Shown piece by piece: positions 11,523-23,372 of a DNA stretch of 64,000 nt. Below the pieces are notes generated by a model, which was not told where the DNA came from, did not search any database, and saw only the letters and a program-made list of their open reading frames with translations. The translations under genes and the position numbers were made by a program. Position 1 is the first letter of the stretch, and every line of letters begins with the position of its first letter. The DNA is from Simmondsia chinensis (lineage: Eukaryota > Streptophyta > Magnoliopsida > Caryophyllales > Simmondsiaceae), in the NCBI GenBank assembly GCA_018398585.1, contig JAGTTD010000011.1, positions 8,183,001 to 8,247,000 on the forward strand. Direction: 5' to 3'.

Positions 11523-12078
11523 TGTTAGGATATGTCTCAAATTCCTTGGATTTATGAATAAAGTCACAAGCAAGCCGATCGGGTGAGGGGCCGATCGATC
11601 GGGAAAGTACGCTGAAGCATAACGTGTCCAGAAAGTGCCCTGATCGACCGGGACTCCAAATAGACCTTGAGGGTTTCAGTTTTAGGTATCCAAATAATGT
11701 TGAGCCGTCATTAAGAGAGAGAGGAGGTAATTTTGTAATTCTTGCATAGATCTCGTTCAGAGGAAGTGTCTTTGTAATTCTTCCATTATTTGTGATTAAT
11801 AAAGATTCTCCATCTCCGCCCATGGTTTTTGCCTTCTTGATTGAAGAAGGATTTTCCACATAAATCATTGTCTCCTTTCGTTTATTCTCTTTTACCTATT
11901 GTTATTTACTTCTCATGTGTGTTATAGTATTTGAATCGAATCTTGTTTTGGGGGTGTTAAGTTCCGCATTACGAAGATATTACTTCCTTTACAAATTGGT
12001 AGCATAGCATATCAGATTTGTCCAGTTCCTAACAAATTGGTATTATAACATATCAAATTTGTTCAAGTTTTCTTAACA
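11523..12078 (+). repeat. 3' LTR of the copia element
   Basis: 556 bp, matching the 5' LTR at both ends. It lacks most of the GATCGATT-rich U3 block and the TATA box segment, having CCGGGACTCCAAATAGACC where the 5' LTR has several further motif copies and TATAAATAGACC. The many differences between LTRs point to an old insertion. Confidence 0.87.
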
Positions 12079-12399
12079 TATATGTAAAGTTAAGATCAAA
12101 TGAGCATGTTGTTAGCACATTTTGAGCGGGATAGTACTTTTCTTCCTCGATATCTATTGATGATGCTTGCTGATACTTTCACTCGCAAATGTGTTCCATA
12201 TATTGTACCAGTACAATCTGGAGAAATTAATGTATTTAGTTCTAATTCAATATATTTTAACGCAAATATTCAAAGATTTTTTTTAAAAGTATGTTGATTG
12301 CAAGATTTATTTACCTTAAAATAGGGGGAAAAAATTTATAGTTTTATTGAACTTCTAGAGGTGCGGTGGTGAGTCCATTTGGTTAAATAAGAAACTGAT

Positions 12400-12760
12400 A
12401 TTCTAGCATTGGAATGGCACCAAGAACTTTATGAAAACATGACTAGTAATCTCAATTGATCGACGCCAATTGTCTCTAATTGTTCGATTGCGAATATTGT
12501 GACCTAGTATGTGGAGAAATTTAATCACTTGTTCTTCGACACAACTATGCTTGCCATCTCGTAAAAGTCCTCGAATGCTTAAGATATGAACTAGTCTAGC
12601 AAGTGCTTTTGGACCCAAGTGTAACATATGTCGGCAATTTCCCAGATTGTTCCTAATGTCACATATGCTGACAACGCCACCACAGTAGTAACTATATAAC
12701 CCAAGGCGACAACAATAGCCATTCTTCGTCGTTTATCCTATAATTTCAATAAAATGTTCC
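12400..12760 (-). pseudogene. PIF/Harbinger transposase, N-terminal (DUF8040-like) part
   Basis: The minus-strand frame reads HLGPKALARLVHIL...GLLRDGKHSCVEEQVIKFLHILGHNIRNRTIRDNW. It matches the N-terminal region of plant HARBI1-like proteins (VxxEEQVxxFLHILxHNxRNRxI, then ...S.ETISR.F). Upstream, RRMAIVVALGYIVTTVV is consistent with the usual start. With the C-terminal half at 8240-8660 in the same orientation, this indicates one Harbinger element split by the copia insertion. No catalytic DDE residues remain readable here. Confidence 0.78.
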
Positions 12761-14070
12761 CAATTTTAATCACAATCTATTTAAAGAGAATACCGTAAAA
12801 TCACAAATACCTAATTCCAAATATTGAATATTAGAATTTCAATAAACCAAACTACTTGAGCAATCTGAGCAAATTATTGTATTAAAATTCACAAAATAAC
12901 TATAAAATATGGATAACTAATTAATTGTGTCATGAATATACGAATAAACTAATATTTACAATTCAAAAGTTGAAGAATTTAAAAAATTGTGACAAAAGGG
13001 GGCGCACTACATGGCAAAAGGATACTACTAAGCAACATCATCTCAATTAGTAAATTCAATGGAACCACTTCCTCACCAAAAAATAAAAATAAAAATAAAA
13101 ATTCAATGGAACTCAAACCACTACATGGGAAAAGCTAAAGAAAACAAGTAAATATAAAAGCTCGGGGTTCCACAAAATATAATATTGCACTATAAAATAG
13201 TGAAAGTGGAGGGGGCGAATAAAATTTGGGTACTTAATTAGATTTATTTATTTGGGTTACTTATATTTTAATATCTTGATATTTTTAAAAATAATAAAAA
13301 GAACTATAATTTTTTTAAATTATTAAATTGGCCCTGTTAATAAAAAAAGTCCACCTTTAATGTGATAACGTCATTTTTCATCAACAGAACTTATGTAACA
13401 ATTATTTTTTTATTAATATTGTAGTAAACTGATAAAAGTATCATTCAATACTCTTATTCTTAGCTTATAAGCACAAAATTTAATATATTGTATTATATAT
13501 AAACTATCTGCTTTCATTTAATTTGTTTAAAAGTATTGATTATTAAAGGAAATTTTTATCATTTTAATGTAGCATTAACAAAAAAGCAGTTACTTTCAAA
13601 AAAGTAAAAAGGCAGTTGTCACTTCAGCTCTGTTGACAAAAAATGGAGTTATCAAGCCAGAGAGTTGACTCTTTACGATAAAAAATTAAAGGTCTTTTTA
13701 TTAATACGATAAAAACTTATGGGCATTTTTATTAAATCAAAAAAAATTTTTATTATTTCGAAAAAAGTCGGAGTACTAAAATATAAATAACCCTATTTAT
13801 TTTGCATTTTTGTCCATAAGGTTTGTTAAATTTTGTTCACTTTTTCTACCTATTGAGGGAAAAACTAGGTTTGGTCAAAAACAAGGGGAAAAGCTGGGTA
13901 AAATACAACGACGAAAGTTTTACTCAGTTTTGTTACTTTTTTTTCCCCACTTTTGCTCGTTGTTTGTGAAACATACTTAAAATTTAAGGTAGACCTATAA
14001 TCTACAACTTTAAAATAAACACCAACTATTAGGGCTAATATTTGAAATTGCAAAAATTTCGTGTTTATTT
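12761..14070. other. AT-rich intergenic DNA
   Basis: Strongly AT-rich with short A/T runs. No coding frame, no repeat boundary and no RNA gene recognised. Confidence 0.5.
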
Positions 14071-14250
14071 ACCAGGCACTAAGACACTAGATCCCGTTAG
14101 AACTTTGAAGTTAAACGTGCTTAGACGAGAGTAGTACCAAGATGGGTGACCTCCTGGGAAGTCCTCGTGTTGTCAACCCTATAATATTGAGGGTCCTTAA
14201 AAACAGCCTCTTGGTAAGATTACACCCTGAAAGGGTAAGGCTATTCTAAC
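14071..14250 (+). mobile_element. 5S-rRNA-headed SINE, copy 2 (subfamily B)
   Basis: The head starts ACCAGGCACTAAGACACTAG, then GATCCCGTTAGAACTTTGAA, box A GTTAAACGTGCTTAGACGAG, and GATGGGTGACCTCCTGGGAA. It continues into TCGTGTTGTCAACCCTATAA, so it keeps more of the 5S 3' end than subfamily A. The shared tail is cut short after GGGTAAGGCTATTC. It lies directly upstream of copy 3. Confidence 0.83.
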
Positions 14251-14286
14251 TCAAATGTAAAAGAATAAAAAAAAAATAGAAATTTA

Positions 14287-14520
14287 ACCAGAGAGGACAC
14301 CAACACACCATCACCGAATCCCATTAGAACTCCAAATTTAAGCATGCTTAGACGAGAGTAGTACCAGGATGGGTGACCTCCTGGGAAGTCCTCACCCTCA
14401 GGTTGGGGGCACTGGGAAACAGCCTCTTTTCAGGTTAACACCTTAAAGGGGGAAGGCTGCATACCTCCACCCCCCAGACCTTGCATAGGCGGTAGCCCTT
14501 GAGGCACTAGGTATGTTCCT
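14287..14520 (+). mobile_element. 5S-rRNA-headed SINE, copy 3 (subfamily A)
   Basis: Begins ACCAGAGAGGACACCAACAC, carries 5S text with boxes A, IE and C, then GGTTGGGGGCACTGGGAAAC, GGGGGAAGGCTGCATACC and GAGGCACTAGGTATGTTCC. It is nearly full length and only 37 bp from copy 2. Confidence 0.87.
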
Positions 14521-14739
14521 TCCATGTCTATATTACAAGTGAACTTGCTCTCTTTCCCAACTTAAAAGAAAATAATTAATATTGAGTATTATCTACTCTT
14601 TTTTCTTCACAAAATATTTTTCATAACTTGTGGGAGTTAAATTGGCCATGTAATACACTAATAAAGGTGCAAAGGATGGAAGTACAATAAACTTTGAAAT
14701 GGTAATTGATTTGCAAATAATTTAAAGGCTAGCTAAGGT

Positions 14740-17700
14740 GCGTCATCCAAATAGAATGGGTATAAATTCACTTGGATCAGGGAGATTAATGGATCATTAA
14801 AACAGGAAAAACTTAATAAAGCTATTGCTGATCTAAACTGGCTGTAGAACTTCCCCCAGTGTGTCATACAGAATGGACATGGATTTATTTCTGATCATAG
14901 TCCCATTGTGTTTGCACGCCGTTATGCATCTCCCTACCAAGCCAAGAATGTTTTGTTTCAGAACATAGTGGCTTAATTATGACATCACTTCTTTGGAAGA
15001 TTTGGGTGACCAAAGACTCTAGGTCCAAAGTGTTCGAGGTTACCCAAAAACTTAAGATGATTAAAATTGCGTCGAAAGGCTAGTTGATTCTGATATGAGG
15101 ATCTACTGATACAAATTTAGATAAGAATGCTGCTCATATCAAAGATGTTCAAGAGAAGTTGGTTTATGCCCCAAGCCATGAAGGTCTGAATAAGAAGCCA
15201 ATTAACTTTAAAATGCGAGAAACTCATGATTTTTAGTAGTAAGTATTGGGCTAAATATCGTCGTAAAGGAGTGGCTCAAAAAGGGAGATCAAAATTCCAG
15301 ATACTTTGAGTTAACAATTACTTCAATGAGGAAACATGTAAGTATTATAGAGTTAAGAAATGAATCTAAGGAAGTCATTACCAATAGGTGTGGTATTGCG
15401 AACCTTTTTAATCAAGAGTTTAAGAAAGGATTTCGTTCTTCAGGTACTTGTAACTCCCTTAAATAAAGGCCGGATTTTAATCTAAAATAATCAAGTGCTG
15501 ACTAAGAAAATTTCGGATGAAGAGGTCCGACAAGCAGTGTTTAAGACAAATCCACATAAAGCCTCGGGCCTTGATGGTTTCTCTGCTTTGTTTCTCCAGA
15601 AGTTCTGGGATTTGATTAGTAATGTTAGCGAGGTTATTAGGGATATTTTAAAAGGTGGTTGAATTCCCCGTGAAATCAACCATATGTTCATTACTCTTTA
15701 TTCTGATATTTGATTTCCCGCAGAATGTCAACCAATTTAGACCAATTAGCCTTTATAACTTTTTGTACAAGATTATCTCTAAAATTTTGGCTAATCTACC
15801 GAAGCCTATTTTAGGTAATTTGGTATGTCAAGGGCATGGGGAATTTTGTCCCTGATAGGTCAATCCACGATTCTAATTACGCATGAGATTGTGAGGGCTT
15901 TTTAGAGAACAAGGACAATCGGGTTGGGCAGTAATTAAACTTGGCACGAAAAAGGATTATGATAAAACTGAGTGGAACTTCCTTCGTTGTGTAGTGTAAG
16001 ATTGGGGTTTGATCAGAAATGGGCAAATTAGGTGATGGATTGTGTGATCTAGTGTCTTTCTCGACCCTCATAGATGATTCACATGAGGGTTTACTTTACA
16101 CTGAATAAAGGGATCATGCAAGGCAACTTTCTATGACCATAAGTATTCATTCTCTGCTTAGAGGCTTTGGCCTCTAATCTTTATGCCAAAGAAACATAAA
16201 GAAGTCTGGAATTAGTATTAAGATTGCCAGAGGGGCTCCTTGTATTCCATGCCTCCTCTTCACTAATGATTGCCTTCTATTATGTGACGCTCGAATTGAG
16301 TTCATACTTAGGCGTCAAAACATTGTCCATCTTTATTGTAAAAAGGCTAGTCATTTGGTGAATCTTGGCAAATATTCTGTGTTTTTCTCCTCTAATACTC
16401 TAAGTGCTTTGAGATAAAGATTAGCAGCTATTTGGGTGTGCCTTGTTCTTAGAGTTTAGTAAAGTACCTAGAATGTCTGTTTGAACAAGGAATATTTAAC
16501 TCTCGAGTGGTATCTAATACCATTGAGAATCTATCCTAAAAAATAGCTGATTGGAAGGCTGATTTCCTCTCAAGGAAGGTCAGGCAGTATTGATTCAGTC
16601 ATCTCTTGAAACTACTCCCAGCTCATCCAGTGCTTTCAGTTGTCAAAAAAGGTTTGTCACAATCAGAATAACTTAAGTAGAAGGTTCTTCTGGAAAACTA
16701 ACTTGAGAGGGGGAATGAACTTGGTTACTTGAAATAAGGTTTGTAAGCCTAAGGGAGCAGGAGGGCTTGGTCTCCATAGAAAGGAAGCAAAAATTGTGGC
16801 ATTTCCCCACAAGCTTGGATGGAAAGTTATTAATGACGTGGATAATATTTGGGTTAAAGCGGTGACAAGCACATACCTCAAAGGTGATAATTTCTTCTCC
16901 TATTGTAGTAAAAGAACGAATTCTCCTGCTTGGAACGGAATTTTTGTTGGAAAAATGATACAAGCTAAATCTAAATATTATGAAAAAAAAATACCTCATA
17001 TTGGAAAAAATAAGAAAAGTGATCTTTTTCTCGTTGGGTACATTTATTTTACGAAAAAAATCCATGCTGGAATTGACTCAGAATTATACAGCCAAGGCTT
17101 TAGTAATACATATTTATGTGGGTGTTTATAGCTGTTAGAGTTTAAATAATGCAATTAACCAATGCAAGGTGTTTCTAGACGTTGAAATAGCTGTTAATTA
17201 ACATTATTGCAGATATACAAGGTCACTGCAGAATTTCCCATCTTCATTGGAGTATAAATAGTGTAGATTGGCATCCTACAAGTATATACAAAGAAAATTA
17301 ACAACAGTCTCTACTTTTTTCGGTTCTCCATCTCTTCGATTCTTTTCCATCCCTAGATAATTGGGCAAAGTTCTTGGGCGCTCCTACCCGACGACTAACG
17401 AGTGCACATTAATCGTTGGACCATGTTAATCCTGGAGGACGACCGCCGGTAACACTGTTTGCACCGGAGCAGCGGCAAAATCGTCTTTTAGGACAGTGGT
17501 TCTTACCACGGCGAGGTATCATTGTTTTGTAAGATCTTTCTAATTACTCTCGCTTTTTCGTTGCTATGATTGAATATTTTTCAATTTTTAACATCTTGAC
17601 ACTTTCATTTCAAATCGCTTAATTGAATTTTACTCCAAATGCAATGACCCCAAATTGGCCCGTTAAGCATTCGATCAAATGTCCGTGAGAGATGTCAATT

Positions 17701-19130
17701 TTGGGATGCAATTTTTAAGTTGTTATTGTAGTTTGAATAGTCTAGAGATTGGGTACAATGTGTTCGATGAAATGCCTGAGTGAAATATTGTGTTTTTGGA
17801 ACAATTTGATTAGTGTATTTGTTACGAATTTGATGTATTATGAAGCTTTGAGATTTTACTATGAGGTGTTCTAACAATTTTGACACCTAAGGCCCTCTCG
17901 GAAAAGAGGTATTCGTTGGAAAATAGGTAATGGGACGCATGTCAGCTTTTGATATAATAGATTGGCAATGGATAAGCCTTTAGTGGATCTGATTGGAGGT
18001 AATATGGGTTCATGCAATCTAAATCTTAAGGTATCTCAATTTATTAATAAAGAGGATTGGGATGTGTAGAAAGTTAAAGGGACTCTTCCTATGTATCTTC
18101 ATAAGATGATCTTGGGAATTCCTATCCCTAAAAATGTTGCGGCGCTAAGTAGTGTTGGGGTTTATAGAATCTGGTCAGTTCAATATTAAATCTTCAACGC
18201 TCATAACTTGGAATTGTCATTAGAAACTCGTGGGAGTTTCACTGGATCTGAAATTTGGATATTCAACTAATGCTAAAAACTTTCATTTGGAAGCGATAAA
18301 TGATAGCTTAGCCACTTGGGATTTGCTCAGTAAGCTTGGTATTAGACATGATCCCCAGTGCTCTCTTTGAGACAACAACTATAAGAATTTTGACCACATT
18401 TTTCGTCATTGCCCCTGATCGAAGTTAACCTGGAGAATTATCACGGATTTGGCGTGGTGGATTTGCTTCACCATCAACCAAATTTTGTGAATGAGATTCA
18501 ATGTCGTAAAGGCCTAAGAGGTAGTAGATGTTAAAAAGAGCTTGCTTGTTTCATTGCTTTTTGTTAGATAATCTAGAAGGACAAAAACAATTAATGTGTT
18601 GTTTTGTAGGGATCGGTCAAATCCTTGAAAACTTGTTATTTAAGTTGAGTATGCTTCTAGAGTAGACTTTTTGTAACAAGGTAGATGAGGATGTTGGGTG
18701 TAAGGAGGTGGATCCTAGGCTTTATAATACTGCCAGGAATGGTTGGATTTTCCAGAAGCTACCTCCAGTTGAATTGATCAAGGCAAATTTTAAAGGCTCA
18801 AAAGGTGGGGAGTCTATATCTGTAGGGTTTATCATTCATGATCATCAAGGGAAGATAGTTATAGTCGTTTGAGGGAGCTAGGAAATGCCCCTATCATAGT
18901 GGTAGACGCACTTGCCACTAGAGATCCTTTGTTCTATGCTAAGTGTCTAGGCGCTCACAATCATTAAGGCGGTTGTGGGCACATATTCAACTTCTACTGA
19001 TATTCATACTTATCCATCTTTTAAATCAATAGTGGTGAGGTCTCCTTCAATCATTACTATAGGGAAGCAAATAGACCATTGGATTGATTGTCAAACGCGG
19101 GTCAATATTGGGGTTTTGGCGTCATAGTCC
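14740..19130 (+). pseudogene. Decayed L1-type LINE ORF2
   Basis: In order: an endonuclease end (GISDHSPIV-like text near 14900), then reverse transcriptase motifs IRQAVFKTNPHKASGLDGFSA (about 15519-15581) and FRPISLYNFLYKIISKILAN (about 15747-15800), then a zinc-knuckle/RNase H tail (PPVELIKANFKGSKGG...GFIIHDHQGKI near 18765-18850). Stops and shifts are frequent, so it cannot make a working polymerase. A separate LTR (17132-17602) interrupts it. The 3' boundary is approximate. Confidence 0.7.
17132..17602 (+). repeat. Probable solo LTR inserted in the L1 remnant
   Basis: Begins TGTTAGAGTTTAAATAATGC and ends TTTTTAACA. It contains a TATA box (AGTATAAATAGTG near 17262) and a downstream leader-like block (GGCGCTCC...CGCCGGTAACACTGTTTG...TTTTAGGACAGTGGTTC). 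A related block recurs at 33670-34030. No internal domains are attached, so this looks like a recombined or truncated LTR. I found no clean target duplication. Confidence 0.55.
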
Positions 19131-19640
19131 ATCGCATAGAGCCCTCCTTTCTCTTTTATGAGTCAATATCTTAGGTTTCCCTACGAAACAATGGCAAGTG
19201 TAAGGAGTCGTATCTTTACCTATTAAAAAAAAAACCACTATATCAAGAACACTTGTATAATTCTCGCCATTGTACAGCATAATCAGCAACTCTATTAGGT
19301 ATGTGCAATTCACTTATTTTGTATTTCACATATTACACAAAAATTTTATAAAACATATAATTAATTATTTTAATACCAAAGTACTTATACTATATGTTAT
19401 TAAATTTTCATGATTATTATTTACGATTTCAATTCTAAAAGTCATAAAGATGTTAGGTCGAATGTGATACTACAACCTTGATTATGACCAAGTCCATATC
19501 CCATGGGGTGAATTGGATTCTCTTAACCCAAGTTCTAACCTTGATTATTTAACTTATCTTGTGCATCCTTTCTTCATATATTCTCTATGGATAGATGCTT
19601 TCAATTCTATGTATTTTATACAAAATACCTTTAACAAAAT
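19131..19640. other. AT-rich spacer
   Basis: No gene, repeat boundary or RNA gene recognised between the L1 remnant and the next SINE. Confidence 0.45.
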
Positions 19641-19874
19641 ACCAAAGAGGGCACCAACACGCCGTCACTGGATTCCATTAGAACTCCGAAGTTAAGCGTG
19701 TTTGGGCAAGAGTAGTACCAGGATGGGTGACCTCCTGGGAAGTCCTCACCCTCAGGTTGGGGGCATTTGGAAACAGTTTCTCTTTAGGTTAACACCCTGA
19801 AGGGGGAAGGCTGGGTACATCCACCCCCAAACCCTGCGTAGGCAGGAGTTTTTGAGGCACTGGGTATGTTCCTT
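19641..19874 (+). mobile_element. 5S-rRNA-headed SINE, copy 4 (subfamily A)
   Basis: ACCAAAGAGGGCACCAACAC, then GAACTCCGAAGTTAAGCGTG, GATGGGTGACCTCCTGGGAA, the tail GGAAACAGTTTCTC, GGGGGAAGGCTGGGTACATC, and GAGGCACTGGGTATGTTCC. It is full length, and box A, IE and C match 5S rRNA closely. Confidence 0.9.
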
Positions 19875-20040
19875 ATTTCTTTGACGGTAAATAAAAATGA
19901 AACAATATTTATTTTATAACTAATATTGATAACTTGTTTTAAAAAGAATAGTTAGAATAAGATGTTTGAATAAAACAAGGATAATGTGATCATCTTACAA
20001 AATATAGCTTTCTAAAAAATGTTGCTTTTTTTTTAAACAT

Positions 20041-20041
20041 C

Positions 20042-20087
<46 letters not shown>

Positions 20088-20115
20088 TACTACTACTACT
20101 ACTATTATTATTATT
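20041..20115. repeat. (ATT)n / (ACT)n microsatellite
   Basis: About 45 bases of perfect TTA repeats run into seven ACT units and back to ATT. Confidence 0.95.
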
Positions 20116-20128
20116 TTATATATAATAA

Positions 20129-20288
20129 TTTTTTTTTTAGCGATGGTAAGGACAGGGGAGGAGAGAGGGGATAATACCCCTAAATTGCCACATAAAGAGG
20201 CCCACTTTTTTAGCTTAGTGGGATTTGAGCCCGGGCCACCCTGTTGGCACCCGGCGTTAACTACCACTTTGCTATGTCCCTGAGGGAC
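20129..20288 (-). mobile_element. tRNA-derived SINE with 11-bp target duplication
   Basis: On the minus strand: box A-like TAGCAAAGTGGTAGTTAACG, box B-like GGCCCGGGCTCAAATCCCAC, then about 90 bp and an A tail (T run at 20129-20138). It is flanked by ATATATAATAA on both sides (20118-20128 and 20289-20299). Structure and length fit a plant tRNA-type SINE. Confidence 0.85.
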
Positions 20289-20352
20289 ATATATAATAAA
20301 TGTTATATTGATTATTGTCTTTTCTGTTAACATTTTATCATTTTAAAATATT

Positions 20353-20890
20353 GAAAAATAACTACTTAGATATTATGAGGTTTAACAATTTATCACATAT
20401 GGGATACCTTGAATTTTACAAATTTTACCACTTAGATGTTTTGAAGTTTTAACGTTTTGTTAACTGGATACCCTTATGTTAAAAATCGACATATTTCTGT
20501 TCGAAAATGCTAAAAGTAGAACATGAATATGATAATACATGTATTAGTGTCAGCTTTCATTGAAATTTGATATTGTTGCCCATCTACCATGACACAAGAC
20601 AGTTGACAATATATATAGCCAGTTCACATCAAAATTTGATAAATTTTCTTTGTAATTTGCAAAACTTTTGTTGACATTGATATATGTTATATATATATAT
20701 TACCTTATAGTCACTTATTACTTTTAGTAATTTGTGAATGAGGTGATATAATATTCATATCTCATGACATTATATTTATATTTTGAAATGCGAAGATATT
20801 TAGATGATAAATATTCAAATCTTATGAGATATAACTGCTAATTTTATAAAATATTTTGAGCACAATATTCGAACCTCATGGTACTGTCTA
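20353..20890. mobile_element. Degenerate long-TIR element (AGGTACCTAAG family)
   Basis: The left end has repeated modules like AACTACTTAGATATTATGAG and ACCACTTAGATGTTTTGAAG. The right end has AATATTCGAACCTCATGGTAC in opposite orientation. The interior (TTCGAAAATGCTAAAAGTAGAA) matches the interior of the elements at 23648 and 53554. The boundaries are worn. Confidence 0.5.
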
Positions 20891-21265
20891 AACTGACTCT
20901 CCTGTTGTTTCGACTGCGTAACGTGTCATTTACGAAGATAGGACCCGCACAAAGTCGCTGCCCAAATCTTCTTCAGCTATGGACCATCCATAATGCAACC
21001 CGAACAAATTGGTAAATTGTCCCTTCCCTTAACAAGTATATTAAATTATAGGGTTAGTTATGCTAAATGTTTAGATACTTTGTCTATTATGTCTATTTGA
21101 TCCTTATACTTTTAATTATATCAATTTACTTTATCTATTATTTCTATTATGTCAATTAAGTCCCCAAAGTAAAATTTATGTTAAATTTTTTATAAAATTT
21201 TTAATGATTCGGCAACAAGTTGGGTTAAATTGCGTCAATGGGCGGATTTATAGTGGATTACTTGC
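20891..21265. other. Spacer
   Basis: No gene or defined repeat seen. AT content is moderate, with repeats of TCTATTATGTCTATT. Confidence 0.4.
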
Positions 21266-21273
21266 ATTTAACA

Positions 21274-22192
21274 CAGGGGTGGCAAATGTGTCACGTCATC
21301 TCGTGTTCGTGTTCGTGTTCGTGCTATGTGAGGGGTCTTAGAAATGGGGTCAACTCGAACCCGACCCGTTTATACTTTTTTGCATTAAATGTTAGCTTTT
21401 CAACTTACAAACATGTTAATAATGCACTTCATGGTTGATACTACCATAAATACTTGTCATATTTATAACTATTAAAATAAATTATCAAATTAATATTACT
21501 AAATGCAATAACAGCAACAATAATAATAACAGGCCCAGTGCCACAAGGGCTCCCGCATGAGCAGGGTTTGGGAGGGGTAGGATGTACGCAGCCTTACCCC
21601 ATCGGGAGGATACCCTAATGAGAGGATGTTTTCGAGAATCCCCAACCTGAAAAGCTAGAAGGGCATGAAAAGCACAGGGAGCACGGAGAACAAGACAAGC
21701 ATGGAAGTATCTAAATGGTGTAAGCAACATGAAGCGGGGCAAAAATACGTAGGCAATATGCGATCATATAAATGGTGTAAGCAACAAAAAGCAAGGCAGA
21801 AATGCGTATAAACAGACAGGCATGTAAGAGGCTTGGTTGCACTAGTACTAGCCTAGAAGTGCTTATCGTTCGTACTCCTCTACAGTTGTTACCCCTATAC
21901 TAATCCTCCACTGGGCTCTATCTAGGGCTATAGTTCAAATTATCTTAACTACCAAAAATATATATATAATAACAATAATGTATCACATAAATGCCTAACA
22001 TAACTATATAAACGGATCAATCGTGCTGAAAATAAGTTACACAAGTCAAACTCAAATTCAACCCAATTATCTAAACGAGTTAAACAGGTCAATCCAAATT
22101 CAACCCGCCTTCAAAACCCCCAACCCAAACCAGCTATATTTATGTCGTGTCTGTGTCGTGCTATAGTGTCGTGTCAGATTTTGCCAGCCTTA
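21274..22192. mobile_element. hAT element with 8-bp target duplication and a nested LINE tail
   Basis: The direct repeat ATTTAACA flanks both ends (21266-21273 and 22193-22200). The ends CAGGGGTGGCAAA and TTTTGCCAGCCTTA are imperfect inverted repeats. Subterminal CGTGTTCGTGTTCGTG (left) and GTCGTGTCTGTGTCGTG (right) arrays resemble those of plant hAT elements. An RTE LINE 3' end (minus strand) is nested within. No transposase frame is present. Confidence 0.85.
21515..21955 (-). mobile_element. RTE-type LINE 3' end nested in the hAT element
   Basis: On the minus strand: the end of ORF2 ([19 protein letters not shown] text), a 3' UTR, then the ~130-bp tail module (GGTTGGGG...AAGGCTGCGTACATCC...GGCACTGGGCC) and (TTG)n-like repeats. 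It is strongly similar to the fragment at 39597-40232, including CTAGTACTAGTGC in the UTR. Confidence 0.85.
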
Positions 22193-22200
22193 ATTTAACA

Positions 22201-23339
22201 TGATTGTACCAATAAAAATTACATCATTAATATAACTTTAATTTGATTATAGGACTAAATTGATACAATTAAAAGTACAAGGACTAAATTGACACAATGA
22301 GTAAAGTATAGAGACCTTTGGTGCAAATAAGCGTATCTTTATACGGTGCATAGTTTATTCATATTTTTAAAGCTAATGTATCATCTAAACATATAATTAA
22401 TATCTAAATTAGTTGTTTTTCATATCATGCACAAAAAATATTTCATTTACAAATACTCTAAGTCATAATTTCTTACTTGGATGATGATACTTTTTTTATT
22501 TTTTTGTATTGCATGTTCATTAATTACAATAAGGTATAAATATAGGCCACAAATAGCTCAAGATATTATTTTCTTACTTATTTTTGAAATAATATGAAAT
22601 TACAAACTATAAAATGACATAAAAATTTTCCCATAACCATTTTTTCTTTTGAAGAAACATTGGTTCTATTTGAAAAAAAAAATTAGCAGTTTTTCTAAAT
22701 TTTTATTCTTTTTAAATTTTTCTTGATTTTATCCAAAAAAATATTTTTATTCATCTTCTTGTTTTTTCCTTTTTTTTCAATAAATTATTTCTTTTTAATA
22801 TTTTTAATTTTTTAAATTTTATTTTATCTCAAATATTGAAGTGCTTCAGGTGAAGGGAACTTCTCTATTATATGTGGAGAGATATATAAAGAGATATAAA
22901 CATTATAAATAGTAATTTTAAATTTATTTTATAAATTAAGAAATTTACATTATATATCTTAAATATAAGGGTAAGTTATATAGTGCAAAATTTTAGTAAA
23001 ATAATATCTTAATCTTAAAGTTATGTATATTTAATAAACTAATTCAAATGAACGTATAAAATTCCTCTTTTTACAAATTTTAGAAAGGAGGAAACGGTTG
23101 AACATACAGAACATGGTGTCTCGAGTTCTTAACCTCCAAACAATCCAACGATGAATTTTTTATAATTTATTTTTCAATATTATGGACTCGTTTAGTGGAT
23201 TTATTTGTCTTTTAAATTGTGCAGCATTTATTCATATAAAATTTTCTATATATTACTAACAAGTGTTTTCTTCTATCAAAATTTTTCAAAATTTAAGTTT
23301 TGCAATTCCAAAGCCTCTTATGCAAATTAGTTAATGAGG

Positions 23340-23372
<33 letters not shown>

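Larger units (their letters stand above)
9054..12078 (+). mobile_element. Internally deleted Ty1/copia retrotransposon with both LTRs
   Basis: Two direct LTRs (9054-9699 and 11523-12078) both begin TGTTAGGATATGTCTC and end TTAACA. A methionine-tRNA primer site (TTGGTATCAGAGCCC) follows the first, and a purine-rich tract precedes the second. The interior is only ~1.8 kb: gag, zinc knuckle and protease, then a jump to a few residues from the integrase and RNase H ends. Reverse transcriptase is missing, so the copy is non-autonomous. TATAT lies on both sides, offset by one base from a perfect 5-bp duplication. It is inserted in the Harbinger transposase gene. Confidence 0.9.

Noticed and set aside
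3260..19874. Genuine 5S rRNA genes or a 5S gene cluster
   Set aside because: Copies are dispersed, lack the true 5' end and terminator of 5S genes, carry substitutions, and are always followed by the LINE-like tail.
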